Assembly (NCBI GenBank): GCA_034670065.1
Contig: JAXMOG010000002.1
Coordinates: 1-64,000, forward strand
DNA length: 64,000 nucleotides
Direction: 5' to 3'
Origin: Mesobacterium_A sp034670065
GTDB lineage: Bacteria; Pseudomonadota; Alphaproteobacteria; Rhodobacterales; Rhodobacteraceae
Shown: positions 1 through 8,347 of the stretch, in pieces
Layout: the number at the start of each line of letters is the position of its first letter
How positions within the stretch are numbered: position 1 is the stretch's first letter
Notes under the pieces: model-generated
The model's database searches: none
What the model saw: only the letters and a program-made list of their open reading frames with translations
What the model was told of the DNA's origin: nothing
Translations under genes and position numbers: made by a program

Positions 1-60
1 CGGGAAGAAGGGCTCCAGACGCGCCATCTGCGCATCTGTCAGCCAGAAGAGATCAGACAT
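1..60 (-). mobile_element. IS5-family transposase, N-terminal 20 residues (runs off the left edge)
   Basis: Read on the minus strand from the ATG at 60, the 20 codons give MSDLFWLTDAQMARLEPFFP. This is the typical start of IS5-family (IS427-like) DDE transposases, whose first domain is the DUF4096 type. The rest of the gene lies outside the window, so whether the element is intact cannot be judged. The IS end probably lies near 111-124, where a short sequence begins that is also read as the last codons of the neighbouring Rep-like gene. Confidence 0.8.
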
Positions 61-107
61 GTTTACCGCTCGGTTTTCGAACCGTGAATCACGACGCTAA
101 GCGGAAA

Positions 108-872
108 TCAATGGGTCCTGACCCTAGCTATGGTCGATAGCCGATCACCAAATTTATGAACGTAGCGTTCTGAGAAAAATTGATGTGGATCACTCTCAAA
201 TCTCGCACATAGGTCGCCAAAATTTTTTTCAAGTGTGGAGATTTTTGACCTTCGTGTCTTCTGTTTGTCAAAGTCCCAAGGAAACTCCCAACCTGACGCA
301 TTCAAGCCTGGCGAAAATTCCGGGCTATTTTTTTGACCGGGTTTGTCAATTTTCCTTTGAAACTTAGAATTATAGTCGACCATCGCACCTAAACAATCGT
401 CCATCTCATATCTTCGCACATCAACCTTGATTCCATGCGATGTCCGACCGAATGCTGATTTGGTGTATGTTGACTTTAGGTTGTCACGAATTAGGTCGAG
501 ATCTGAGCCGTTATGTCGATGTACTTCCCCGAAATCTTGAGGAAAGATCAGCAATCCATGAAAATGTGGATACTCTGAAACCGGTTTGTTTTCACGACTT
601 CCTGCCCAATCTTGATCCAAAATTAAGGCGGGTCTAGATAATCCAGCGGCATATGATTTCAATCCGGCTGCACTCAATATTCTGAAGTATATCACTCTAT
701 GCAGTTGTTCAAATTCATCGTTTTGGGTTCTCAACGTAAAGTGGTAGGAACGCTTGTCTAAATCTGTTGTGTCATCATAGTGTCTAATGGCTGAAAATAA
801 TCTGCAGTAAGAGAGTAGGTAGTGGTCGTATGTATTAATCCTTCTGTTGAAGTTTTCGTCTTTTTGATTCAT
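108..872 (-). CDS. HUH-type Rep-like protein of an integrated element, 3' end probably altered by the IS
   Basis: Predicted protein of 254 residues. I see three motifs in the order expected for HUH rolling-circle replication nucleases: a hydrophobic strand HFTLR near residue 45, the metal-binding HxH in YPHFHGLLIFP near residue 103, and a tyrosine/lysine motif DYNSK near residue 168. It would nick and join single-stranded DNA to start replication of a small plasmid, phage or satellite; that role is inferred from the motifs. It lies with an AlpA-like gene and a P4-type integrase on the same strand, in AT-rich DNA. The last residues (VRTH) and the stop are read from what looks like the IS end, so the native C-terminus was probably lost. 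A decayed relaxase is the alternative. Confidence 0.55.
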   Translation of the reverse strand: MNQKDENFNRRINTYDHYLLSYCRLFSAIRHYDDTTDLDKRSYHFTLRTQNDEFEQLHRVIYFRILSAAGLKSYAAGLSRPALILDQDWAGSRENKPVSEYPHFHGLLIFPQDFGEVHRHNGSDLDLIRDNLKSTYTKSAFGRTSHGIKVDVRRYEMDDCLGAMVDYNSKFQRKIDKPGQKNSPEFSPGLNASGWEFPWDFDKQKTRRSKISTLEKNFGDLCARFESDPHQFFSERYVHKFGDRLSTIARVRTH

Positions 873-1467
873 TTTGTGTTATTTCCTCTATTATATTTGA
901 ATTTTGTTCTGTCTCCTTTTAGGCAATAGTATTCACTCCCGCATGGTGCAGGTTTAGTGATTTTCAAACGATACCTACATTCATCGAAAAAACTATTTCG
1001 CAATCCTGCGCGGCATCTATGCGTCTAGCCTATTTTGGCCAATATTTCGGTTTTTAATCCATTTTACCTTCCTCCTTAATTAGTTATCTGATTCAATTTT
1101 TCTTATTTATAAGTGCGTGACGCGTCCTTCATCAAAATTTTGTACAATTCTGACAAATATCTAAGTTTTTCGCCTATAGTGTTGTGCGTTGGTTTGCGCG
1201 GACCTTTCATTTGGGATCTATGTTTTTCATTCGTGATTGAAATTAACGTTCAGCCTCGTCAAAAGAGTCGAAGTGGAAAAGACCCACTCCCTCAAGCCCC
1301 CGAGACCGTTATAGATATGCCTTTTGGTCAAGCGTTTGCTTGTCAAATCTACCGTACAGCGCCAACGATATGAGTGATTGACAGAGTCCCGTACATTATT
1401 TGATGCATGCCTCATGCACGATTTGGGTGACGAGCATCATCAAATAGTTTTTGAGAAGCTAACGGAG
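873..1467. other. AT-rich gap between the Rep-like and AlpA-like genes
   Basis: No open reading frame here resembles a known family. The stretch is rich in A+T and has short runs such as TTTTCTTATTTATAAG. An origin of replication recognised by the Rep-like protein could sit here or elsewhere upstream of its gene, but I see no hairpin clear enough to claim one. Confidence 0.3.
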
Positions 1468-1653
1468 TTACCCGCTTGCTACCGGCCTTGTGGTTATCCA
1501 ATCAGTGATTTGTTGGTCACGCCACGCAACTGATCGTTTCGAGATTTTAACAGACCTCGGAAATTCTCCGTCGCGCATCTTTTGGTAGACTGATGACCGG
1601 GAAAGGCCTGTGCGGGACAGAACCTCTGGCAATTTAATTAACTTAGTATGCAT
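1468..1653 (-). CDS. AlpA-family excisionase/transcriptional regulator
   Basis: Small protein of 61 residues if translation starts at the ATG at 1653, just before the conserved part. LPEVLSRTGLSRSSVYQKM followed by GEFPRSVKISKRSVAW and DWITTRP is the classic winged-helix AlpA / MerR-like DNA-binding fold of P4-type prophages and islands. Such proteins control integrase expression and excision. It lies upstream of the Rep-like gene and downstream of the integrase, all on the minus strand. A longer reading from 1752 exists, but the added residues look non-conserved. Confidence 0.85.
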   Translation of the reverse strand: MHTKLIKLPEVLSRTGLSRSSVYQKMRDGEFPRSVKISKRSVAWRDQQITDWITTRPVASG

Positions 1654-2306
1654 ATAATTTTGCGAATTTGACGGACTAATTATCGTTTCACGGCCCGCCA
1701 CAAACACCGTACTTGGGCACACCATGTGCGCGTTCTGGATATTGCGAACCAATTCCTATTCAGGTTTAGGTTAGATGTCAATTATTTATTCAGAAAAATT
1801 TCTCGCCTCATTCAAAAGCTTCGCGTCTTTGAAAGAGAAGACTGCCTTATTATCAATGCGACCAGCGGCAAAGGCATTTTTGATCTAGAGATATTCCGGA
1901 ATTATACTTCACTTCCAGTTAACTAGAGTTTGTTCAGAATTTTGTTGAAAAAGTTTTGGTCGAACGTTTGAAATTGAATTCGGCTTGCATTTTTCCAATT
2001 TCTACGTGCGCTTGACAAGGAGATATCAGATTGGCTGTTGAACCTTTTGTTCATTTCCGTGAAGCCTCTATTTCACACCAATCCACCAAGCCAAACACAC
2101 TTATTGCATTCCAGTCGATCCGTTTTGCCGCAAAGTGTTGCGTTTCACGGAATTCTCCAATTGATTCACGTGATCGCGCCCAGAGATCCTGACCTGTTAT
2201 GCGGTTCGCTCCCGCAGTGAAAGCTCAGTCTCCGATCTCACCAAGGCAGCTCACGAAATACACGCGCATCTGCGCCAAAGTTAGTGCATTGGATGTGTCC
2301 TGGGCC
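1654..2306. other. AT-rich gap between integrase and AlpA-like genes
   Basis: Short reading frames of 60-66 codons occur on the plus strand (for example 1726-1926), but none has a recognisable family, a clear ribosome binding site or a conserved partner. I treat them as chance. The composition is clearly more AT-rich than the catabolic genes to the right. Confidence 0.3.
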
Positions 2307-3470
2307 TCATTTTTCGGATCGGACAAACTTACCCCATTGCTCCATCATATCTCGGCGTTCTTCAAGATAGTCGGTCCTAAGGTAGGCTCTGGCGGTTTGG
2401 TTGCCAATGCTGTGAGCAAGCGCGGTCTCAGCTACCTCTGGGCGATACCCATGACTATCGGCCCATTCACGAAAGCTTGACCGAAATCCATGGGGCTTCG
2501 CTTCAACTCCCCTGCCTTTCATATACTTGCTCATTGTCATGTCGGAAATCGGCTGCCCAGGTTTCGAGCCAGGAAAGAGCAAATCATCATGAGCAAGGGT
2601 TTTGGCGGACTCGATAACCGACAGAGCTTCGGAGGAAAGCGGGATGCGAAAATCTTGTGCCTTGCCCTTCTTGCCCTTCATCATCTCTGCAGGGACGGTC
2701 CAAATATCGCCTTCGATCTGATTCAATGTGAGCATTCGTACTGGCTTGGATCGCGCTCCAATGGTCAGGATCAAGAAACGCAGAGCAAAGTGACAGGACG
2801 TAAGGTCTGTCAATGATTGGTAGAAAGCTGGGACTTCCTGCCATGGCATAGACGGTATCCGTTCGGTTTCGTGGCGCGTCCGACCAAGCAGTGCTTTGGC
2901 TTTCTCGACCGCCTGCATGTCCACGTCTAACCCCAGCGCGGCTGCATGTTTGATGACGATGTTCATTCGGTTTAGGGCCTTGCGTGCAGTGTCAGCCTTT
3001 TCGTGCCAAATGGGCGAAAGCACGTCGCGAAGCATTGGGGCGTCAATGTCTCTGACAGGTACTTTACCGATCTTTGGCAGCACATGAATCTTGAGGGGGG
3101 ACAGCCATCGCCCTGCAGTTCCATCACCCTTGAGTTCAGCCTTTTTTGCTTCGAAACAGTCGTCAGTCACTTCGCTTAGGCTTTGACCAACCTTGCCCTC
3201 TTGTCGACGTTGGCGGTCCCTTTCGGCGATCGGATCCCGATTTGCTGCGAGGGTGCTTCTGGCCCGATCTGCGGCCATCCTCGCTTTTGATAGTGATACC
3301 GCTGGCCATGGCCCAAGGCCCATTTCACGGCTGCGACCTTGCCGCTTGAAGCGGAACACCCACTTGCCTTTTTCCTTACGGCTCTTGACCAGACGAAGGC
3401 CTTCGCCGTCTTCATATTTACCTTTGTCCAGGCTCTTGATCTGAACGGCTGAAAGTTTATTGCGTGCCAT
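2307..3470 (-). CDS. int: P4-type tyrosine recombinase (integrase)
   Basis: Site-specific recombinase that integrates and excises the element. The protein is about 387 residues from the ATG at 3470 (MARNKLSAVQ); an in-frame start at 3494 would add eight residues. The N-terminal third is the arm-binding DUF4102 domain (YEDGEGLRLVKS, GLGPWPAVSLSKAR). The catalytic domain shows an arginine in GARSKPVRMLTL, the HGFR box in KPHGFRSSFREWA, LAHSIG, and the C-terminal tyrosine in the ARAYLRTDYLEERR segment. Length and domain order are normal for the family. P4-type integrases typically use the 3' end of tRNA genes, which fits the fragment at 3604-3628. No frameshift is seen, so it may be active. Confidence 0.93.
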   Translation of the reverse strand: MARNKLSAVQIKSLDKGKYEDGEGLRLVKSRKEKGKWVFRFKRQGRSREMGLGPWPAVSLSKARMAADRARSTLAANRDPIAERDRQRRQEGKVGQSLSEVTDDCFEAKKAELKGDGTAGRWLSPLKIHVLPKIGKVPVRDIDAPMLRDVLSPIWHEKADTARKALNRMNIVIKHAAALGLDVDMQAVEKAKALLGRTRHETERIPSMPWQEVPAFYQSLTDLTSCHFALRFLILTIGARSKPVRMLTLNQIEGDIWTVPAEMMKGKKGKAQDFRIPLSSEALSVIESAKTLAHDDLLFPGSKPGQPISDMTMSKYMKGRGVEAKPHGFRSSFREWADSHGYRPEVAETALAHSIGNQTARAYLRTDYLEERRDMMEQWGKFVRSEK

Positions 3471-4069
3471 TTCAGTCCCCACTTTGGTCCCCACCCCTGT
3501 ACTGGATTATGGTGGACCCAGCAAGACAGCTATGGACTCTATGTGTCCATTTTCGCTTGTTTTTATGATTTATCGTGGACTAATGTGGACCTGTAGGGAC
3601 ATGGGTTATGTGCCTCTCCTGGGCACCAAAAACTCAACCCAAATTGCTAATTCCAATTTTGTGTGTGGTGTTGTCTTCATTAATCGTAATGACATACGTT
3701 AGTGCAACGCGCCAAAGGCGTATGGTCTACCCAAGACGTTGCACAAGCGTTGGAGCGATAAGAACGTATTCGCGCGATTTTAGGAGGGCCTTGTCGTTGT
3801 AGCGCCTGACCATAGATGATTTCAAACGACGCGACTTACCCCAAGGCCCACCGGTCAACCTCCAGCATATCAGTCACAAAAGGCGCGCGGACGCCTGTTC
3901 GGGCGTACCAAAAGGGGCTGAACACCTAGCTGCGTGCTGTGCCTGAAACGGTTGTGGCCTACTCGGTTCCTTAGACCGTCAGCCAAGCAAGTGAACGCAC
4001 AGGAGCGAGAACGCTTGCGAGTAGCCTGTCAGCTGCCGAATGGCTGCTTGGGGAAGTTGCAAAACCTAC
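3471..4069. other. Integrase upstream region and chromosomal junction
   Basis: On the element side the stretch carries several copies of a GTGGAC-like word (for example in 3512-3520 and near 3575-3590), plus two GTGGGGAC copies on the minus strand at 3478-3496; these could be arm-type integrase sites. The presumed attachment core is at 3604-3628. From there to the end of the TRAP permease gene at 4070 I see no gene. Confidence 0.3.
3604..3628 (+). other. Probable attachment site (tRNA-Leu 3'-end fragment)
   Basis: The bases CTCTCCTGGGCACCA (3614-3628) match the 3' acceptor end of a tRNA-Leu that starts GCCCAGG, including the encoded CCA. No tRNA body lies upstream, so this is a duplicated 3' fragment of the kind left at the distal att site of an element integrated in a tRNA gene. 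The integrase starts 134 bases to the left. The intact tRNA-Leu is expected outside the window, to the left. Confidence 0.45.
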
Positions 4070-5386
4070 TTACCTAAACACCATACTTGTGAACCCTGTT
4101 ATCAAGTTTGGGAAAGCAATTATGAGTGCCATGACCAGCAAATTTATCGCAACAAAAGGCAGCGCTGATTTGTAGATATCGGACAAGGGCGTATCCGCAG
4201 GGGCAGCACCCTTCATCACAAGCAGTAACAACCCAAGTGGCGGTGTCATAAGTGCTGTCTCCAGGTTAATCAGCATCAAGACCCCCAATGTGATTTCATC
4301 AAAGTTGAGCGCTTTGGCGATCGGAATGAAGAATGGCAGTGTGATGAGCATGATGGCGATCTGATCCATAAAACACCCAAGCACCAGCACAACCAGCATC
4401 ATGATGATGATCGTTTCCGTCTGCCCAGTATCTGCAGCGAAGACCAGAGATAACAGCCCGGAAGTTGCACCCGAATAGGCAAGGATTTGGCTGAAGCCCA
4501 GAGCACCGGCAAGGATCGCCAAAGTCATAATGGTGATTTTGAGTGTGTCTGTAAGCGAATCTTGGATGAGCTTCAGCGAAAGCCGACCATAACCGATGCA
4601 GAGCGCCAGCGATGCAAGCGCGCCAAGCGCGGCTGCTTCGGTTGGCGTCGCAACACCGATAACAATCAGCCCGGTCACCGCCATTACAATTAAGCCCAAT
4701 GGCAACAGATCACGCATCACGGCTTTCAGCGCGACCTTCCATCCAACCCGTTCTTGGGGCGCTTCTGGCGCCGACGAGGGTGAAATTAGGGCACGCGCAA
4801 TAATATAGGTCGTATAGCTGGCGGCCAATATTAGGCCCGGCACAATGGCTGCAACCAGCACTTTTGCAACTGAAAGTTTGGCCAGCGTCGCCAAAATCAC
4901 AGCCAATGAACTTGGCGGTATCAGCATCGCCAACCCGCCGGCCGCCATGATTGGGCCCATCGACAAGTCTCGTGAATAACCACGTTGGATAAGCTGTGGC
5001 ATCAAAAGCTTCCCCAACATAGCAGTGTTCGCCATTGTCGAACCCGATAAAGCTGAAAAGACTGCCCCCGACGACATGGTCAACAAAGACAATCGACCGG
5101 GTAGTCGACCGAGCAATTTATCAAGCGCGTCTACCGCCTGCTTCCCCAAATTCGAATGCCACAAGACGGCCCCCATGAAGATAAACAGGGGAATTGGAAC
5201 CAAGGCGAATGTAGAGACGGAACTGATCATCGAGAGGATGAGCTGTTGAAAGCTATCTCCACCTCCCTGGAGGATCAAAATACCCAGACTCGTCACTGTT
5301 AAAAAAGCAAAAGCTATTGGAAGGCCAATCGCCATGAGCGTCAGCAACCCTCCAATGATAATGGCGAAGGTTAGAAGCGCGGTCAT
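4070..5386 (-). CDS. dctM: TRAP transporter large permease (DctM type)
   Basis: Integral inner-membrane protein of 438 residues that forms the transport channel of a sodium- or proton-coupled TRAP importer. Hydrophobic segments run through its whole length. Family patterns include the amino end GGLLTLMAIGLPIAFAFL, PIPLFIFMGAV near residue 65, GSTMANTAMLG near 115 and GCFMDQIAIMLITLP near 335. It is the last gene of a minus-strand operon BKACE - dctP - dctQ - dctM and overlaps dctQ by four bases, so the two are translationally coupled. The substrate is not evident from sequence; the adjacent BKACE enzyme suggests an organic acid. Confidence 0.93.
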   Translation of the reverse strand: MTALLTFAIIIGGLLTLMAIGLPIAFAFLTVTSLGILILQGGGDSFQQLILSMISSVSTFALVPIPLFIFMGAVLWHSNLGKQAVDALDKLLGRLPGRLSLLTMSSGAVFSALSGSTMANTAMLGKLLMPQLIQRGYSRDLSMGPIMAAGGLAMLIPPSSLAVILATLAKLSVAKVLVAAIVPGLILAASYTTYIIARALISPSSAPEAPQERVGWKVALKAVMRDLLPLGLIVMAVTGLIVIGVATPTEAAALGALASLALCIGYGRLSLKLIQDSLTDTLKITIMTLAILAGALGFSQILAYSGATSGLLSLVFAADTGQTETIIIMMLVVLVLGCFMDQIAIMLITLPFFIPIAKALNFDEITLGVLMLINLETALMTPPLGLLLLVMKGAAPADTPLSDIYKSALPFVAINLLVMALIIAFPNLITGFTSMVFR

Positions 5387-5895
5387 TTATCCATCTCTTT
5401 GTCCAATGATGGTTTGGCATGGCCGCCCGTAACCGCCTCTCTGAAGTACTGCAGCGCTGTTAGGCCCATGCCAATCGCGACCAAACTTGGCAGTAGAAAA
5501 CGCGGGATTGGGTGGATGCCGAAGGTCGTAATATTGTGCGAATAGTCGTTCATCGCCGCACGAACGGCCCAAAACGCCAGCATGCCAAGAAGTAGGGCAA
5601 CAAACAGCGCCACGATGCGGGCTAGAGGCGCCTTCAATGCAGCAGGCAGCGTGTCAGTGATAAACTCAACACCAACATGGCCCTTTTCCCGTGCCAGCCA
5701 GGGCATGCCCAATGCAAAAATGGCGAGCAACCCGTGCTCGCTACCCTCTAGCGTCCAAGTAAAAGAATAAGAAAACAACAGCCGCGCAGTTACGTCCATG
5801 CCGATGGAAAGCATCATAAAAACCAATATTGCACCGCAAATGGCCGCAAGCAGATCCAACAAGTGGTCGAAATAGCGTTCCATATATTGTTCCAT
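5383..5895 (-). CDS. dctQ: TRAP transporter small permease (DctQ type)
   Basis: Small membrane subunit with four predicted transmembrane segments, about 170 residues from the ATG at 5895 (MEQYMERYFD); a second ATG at 5883 is equally possible. The motifs SFTWTLEGSEHGLLAIFALGMPWLAREKGHVGVEF are split over helices 2 and 3 and are typical of DctQ. A longer in-frame reading would run into dctP and is rejected. It sits between dctP and dctM and partners DctM. Confidence 0.88.
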   Translation of the reverse strand: MEQYMERYFDHLLDLLAAICGAILVFMMLSIGMDVTARLLFSYSFTWTLEGSEHGLLAIFALGMPWLAREKGHVGVEFITDTLPAALKAPLARIVALFVALLLGMLAFWAVRAAMNDYSHNITTFGIHPIPRFLLPSLVAIGMGLTALQYFREAVTGGHAKPSLDKEMDK

Positions 5896-5938
5896 TTTTA
5901 CGTAGGTTGTGGGCGACCATGGCCGCCCACTGTTCGTG

Positions 5939-6925
5939 TTATTGCATCGCAAGACTGCGCAGTTCGTCTGCACCGTCGGGATATTGGGCCTTGTAGGCAG
6001 ACCATCCAATGTCCTGCACTTGCTGGCGGAATGCCTTGGATTCTTCTTCCGGCAGAGAGATAAGCTTAATCCCAGCGTCACTCAGCGCCTTGTCTTCAAG
6101 CGCAATAGTCTTGGCGTTTTGCGCTTCAATTTCAGCCTCGTAGATCGGCCCAATGCGCTCAAACTCGGCCTTTAGATCATCCGACAGACCGTCCCAAACC
6201 GTGCCGTTAACAAGAATTGGTGCGTTGAGAGAATAGAACGGCTCTTGCAGGACATAGTCAATGACCTCATCAAACCCTGAAGCGGCAATGCCAACATAGG
6301 TTGATCCAAATCCATCGGCCACACCACGTTCCATTGCCGTATAGACATCCGAATAAGGGATCGAAACTGGCGTGCCGCCAAGGGCTTCAACAATCGCCTT
6401 GGTTGAGGTTGAAACGCGAATTTTCATGCCTGAAAAATCTGCGCTTTCAATGGGCTGCTTGAAGTAAAAGCGAAACGCAGTTGAAGGTTGCCCAAGGCCA
6501 TTGGCGAGGTAATGCAAACCAACGCGGTCACGATGGACCTTGCGCATGAAATCAAACATGCCCGTTTCGCGCATCTTTTGACCATTTTGGTTGGAATACA
6601 AAAGAGCAAAAGACTCCGGCACGGCACCTGCATAGTAGGGCACTGCGGCGGTCATTATGTCGATCACACCATTGCGCAACCCATCAAATTGTTGTCGCGA
6701 AGGCACTACCTCGGGACCGCCGAGGATTTGGATCTTTATTCGTCCGTCACTCTCTTCTTCAAACACACGTTTTAGCTCATGCGTCGAGATTGAAAGCGGG
6801 CTCGCAATGTCAAAAGGAGTAACGGTCTTAAGAGTGATAGAATCCTGCGCAAATGCGGCGCCGAAGCTCAGTGTTAATGCCGCAGTGGCGCAGAAGCCGC
6901 GTCTGGTCCAACTGATGATTGTCAT
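5939..6925 (-). CDS. dctP: TRAP transporter solute-binding protein (DctP family)
   Basis: Periplasmic binding protein of 328 residues that delivers substrate to the DctQM permease. The N-terminus has a basic start with twin arginines (WTRRGFCATAALTLSFG) and ends in AFA before QDSITLK, a likely signal peptide. Mature-part features are typical: GGPEVVPSRQQFDGLRNGVID near residue 65, GMKIRVSTSTKAIVEALGGTPV near 175 and PYSDVYTAMERGVADG near 200. The region around residue 165 contains the arginine that usually pairs with a substrate carboxylate. It directly follows the BKACE gene, so the imported compound is probably a carboxylate feeding that enzyme. Confidence 0.92.
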   Translation of the reverse strand: MTIISWTRRGFCATAALTLSFGAAFAQDSITLKTVTPFDIASPLSISTHELKRVFEEESDGRIKIQILGGPEVVPSRQQFDGLRNGVIDIMTAAVPYYAGAVPESFALLYSNQNGQKMRETGMFDFMRKVHRDRVGLHYLANGLGQPSTAFRFYFKQPIESADFSGMKIRVSTSTKAIVEALGGTPVSIPYSDVYTAMERGVADGFGSTYVGIAASGFDEVIDYVLQEPFYSLNAPILVNGTVWDGLSDDLKAEFERIGPIYEAEIEAQNAKTIALEDKALSDAGIKLISLPEEESKAFRQQVQDIGWSAYKAQYPDGADELRSLAMQ

Positions 6926-6958
6926 TTTCTTCTCCCTTGGTGCTGGCCTTTGGGCCTT

Positions 6959-7855
6959 TTAGTTAGATAATTCAAACATTTCCGCTGCTTCTTGAGGCGT
7001 CATTACTTCCCGCCCCAAGGCCTGAACGAGGTTTTTCGCGGCGGCCACAAGATCATGATTGCGGCGCGCTGGGGTTCCATCTGGCAGGTAGATGTTGTCC
7101 TCAAAGCCAACACGAACCGTATTGCACCCCATAGCGATGCCATGCGCTGCCATGGTAAATTGGGCCTTGCCAGCACCTAGAACGCCCCATTTGGCGTTGG
7201 GGAAAAGCATTTGTTGCTCGGCACGCGAATAAACAAGTGCCCGGGCCGCTGGCGGAGTGGAACCAATGCCGCCGCCGTGGAGCATCCACAAGTTAGAAGC
7301 GTTGCGATCAAAAATGCCTTCGTCCGCCAACCGTGACAGACGGTGCACAACATTCACATCGGTTAACTCATATTCAACCGTAGAACCGACCCCATAAACT
7401 TGCGGCAGTGTTTCACGCAAAAAGTTTGAAGAATTTATATAGGCTGTCTCGTCGGGGTAGCCGCCCTCTGGGTGCCAAAAATCCATCGACCCGGCTGCGA
7501 TACCATAAAGGTCTGGACGCGGGTCAATGTACAGCAGGGCGAGCCTCTCTTCATCTGTGGGCCAAATATACTCGCCAGTTTTTTTGTCTACACGCACACC
7601 GATCCCGTTGGTCGTTTGCACCAGCAAATCACAGCTCGCGCGGGCTTTGCCAATTATGTTCGAGAAGATTTGCGGATCGCCGGAGTTACGCCCTTCAGCA
7701 TCGCGTGCATGAACATGCAGGATGGAGGCCCCAGCCTCACGGCATAGCGCTGCATCTTCAGCTATGGCGTCGGGAGTAATGGGAACAGATGCCCCCTCAC
7801 GATCCATTTGCATGCCGCCATTTACGGCAACGACGATCGCGACTTTTTCCATCAT
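6959..7855 (-). CDS. BKACE-family beta-keto acid cleavage enzyme (DUF849)
   Basis: Protein of 298 residues. Members condense a beta-keto acid with acetyl-CoA and release acetoacetate and a new acyl-CoA; the founding case is 3-keto-5-aminohexanoate cleavage (Kce). The zinc-binding pair is visible as HVHAR at residues 47-51, with the core VVAVNGG at the start, TTNGIG near 80 and a C-terminal VRVGFEDNIYLPDG region characteristic of the family. It is the first gene of the operon with dctPQM, with a ribosome site GGAGA seven bases before the ATG. The actual keto acid cannot be read from the sequence. The released acetoacetate could be activated by the synthetase at 23978-25984. Confidence 0.9.
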   Translation of the reverse strand: MMEKVAIVVAVNGGMQMDREGASVPITPDAIAEDAALCREAGASILHVHARDAEGRNSGDPQIFSNIIGKARASCDLLVQTTNGIGVRVDKKTGEYIWPTDEERLALLYIDPRPDLYGIAAGSMDFWHPEGGYPDETAYINSSNFLRETLPQVYGVGSTVEYELTDVNVVHRLSRLADEGIFDRNASNLWMLHGGGIGSTPPAARALVYSRAEQQMLFPNAKWGVLGAGKAQFTMAAHGIAMGCNTVRVGFEDNIYLPDGTPARRNHDLVAAAKNLVQALGREVMTPQEAAEMFELSN

Positions 7856-8347
7856 GGTATTTCTCCGACATAAATTATGGCGCTGCTACGTCCGCTCTCG
7901 CAGAGCAGCATAGAAGACATGTGCGGGCTGAGCTTTTGGCATGACCCTGTTTGAAAAGGCGGTGCGCGCACTCCCTCCACTCGCAACAAAAAACTGTTGT
8001 CATTTAAGTGCAAAACGCTGCCGCGTTATGTCCCCTGTGTTGATGACATACCCACGGCGTTCTGCCCGCTAAGTACACACTGACAAGAATCAGGACATCG
8101 AGACCTCAAAACCGTTGTGGGGTTTGAGCAGTGTTGGCCCATCAACCTCACGCCTCGGAAACGCCGCACGAACGGGCATATGAGCGATCAGACAGCAAGT
8201 GATCAGACGGCAATCACACACAAAATTGGCGACGCGCATGAAATCACACTTGGATTTTTGTGCACGGCAAAATTCGCCACAACACGTTTCTTTTGATGCG
8301 CGCTGCTTCTGAGTAGCGCCCTCAAACATGCAAATAGGAGAAGAGGC
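7856..8347. promoter_or_regulatory. Divergent control region between the BKACE operon and the FAH gene
   Basis: No gene is supported in these 492 bases. They hold the 21-bp repeated element (8030-8050), a 13-base direct repeat with a 15-base period (8186-8198 GATCAGACAGCAA and 8201-8213 GATCAGACGGCAA), and a stem-forming sequence with GCTGCT/AGCAGC arms near 7880-7907 in the leader of the BKACE gene. The long distance between the divergent genes fits dual control. Confidence 0.5.
8030..8050 (+). promoter_or_regulatory. 21-bp repeated element, copy 1 (upstream of FAH gene)
   Basis: The sequence GTCCCCTGT-GT-TGATGACATA matches copies 2 and 3 at 9722-9742 and 23826-23846 (consensus GTCSCCTGT-NN-TGATGACATA). 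It points toward the FAH gene that starts at 8348. The flanks make an imperfect inverted repeat, ATGTC-N12-GACAT. It is a likely regulator binding site; the factor is unknown. Confidence 0.65.

Noticed and set aside
1113..1373. Short plus-strand frame of 86 codons in the AT-rich left end
   Set aside because: No ribosome binding site or family, and a competing frame on the other strand. Insufficient support for a gene.
8090..8329. Minus-strand frame of 79 codons in the BKACE-FAH gap
   Set aside because: It is rich in cysteine with no recognisable family and overlaps the likely operator region. I treat the whole gap as regulatory.
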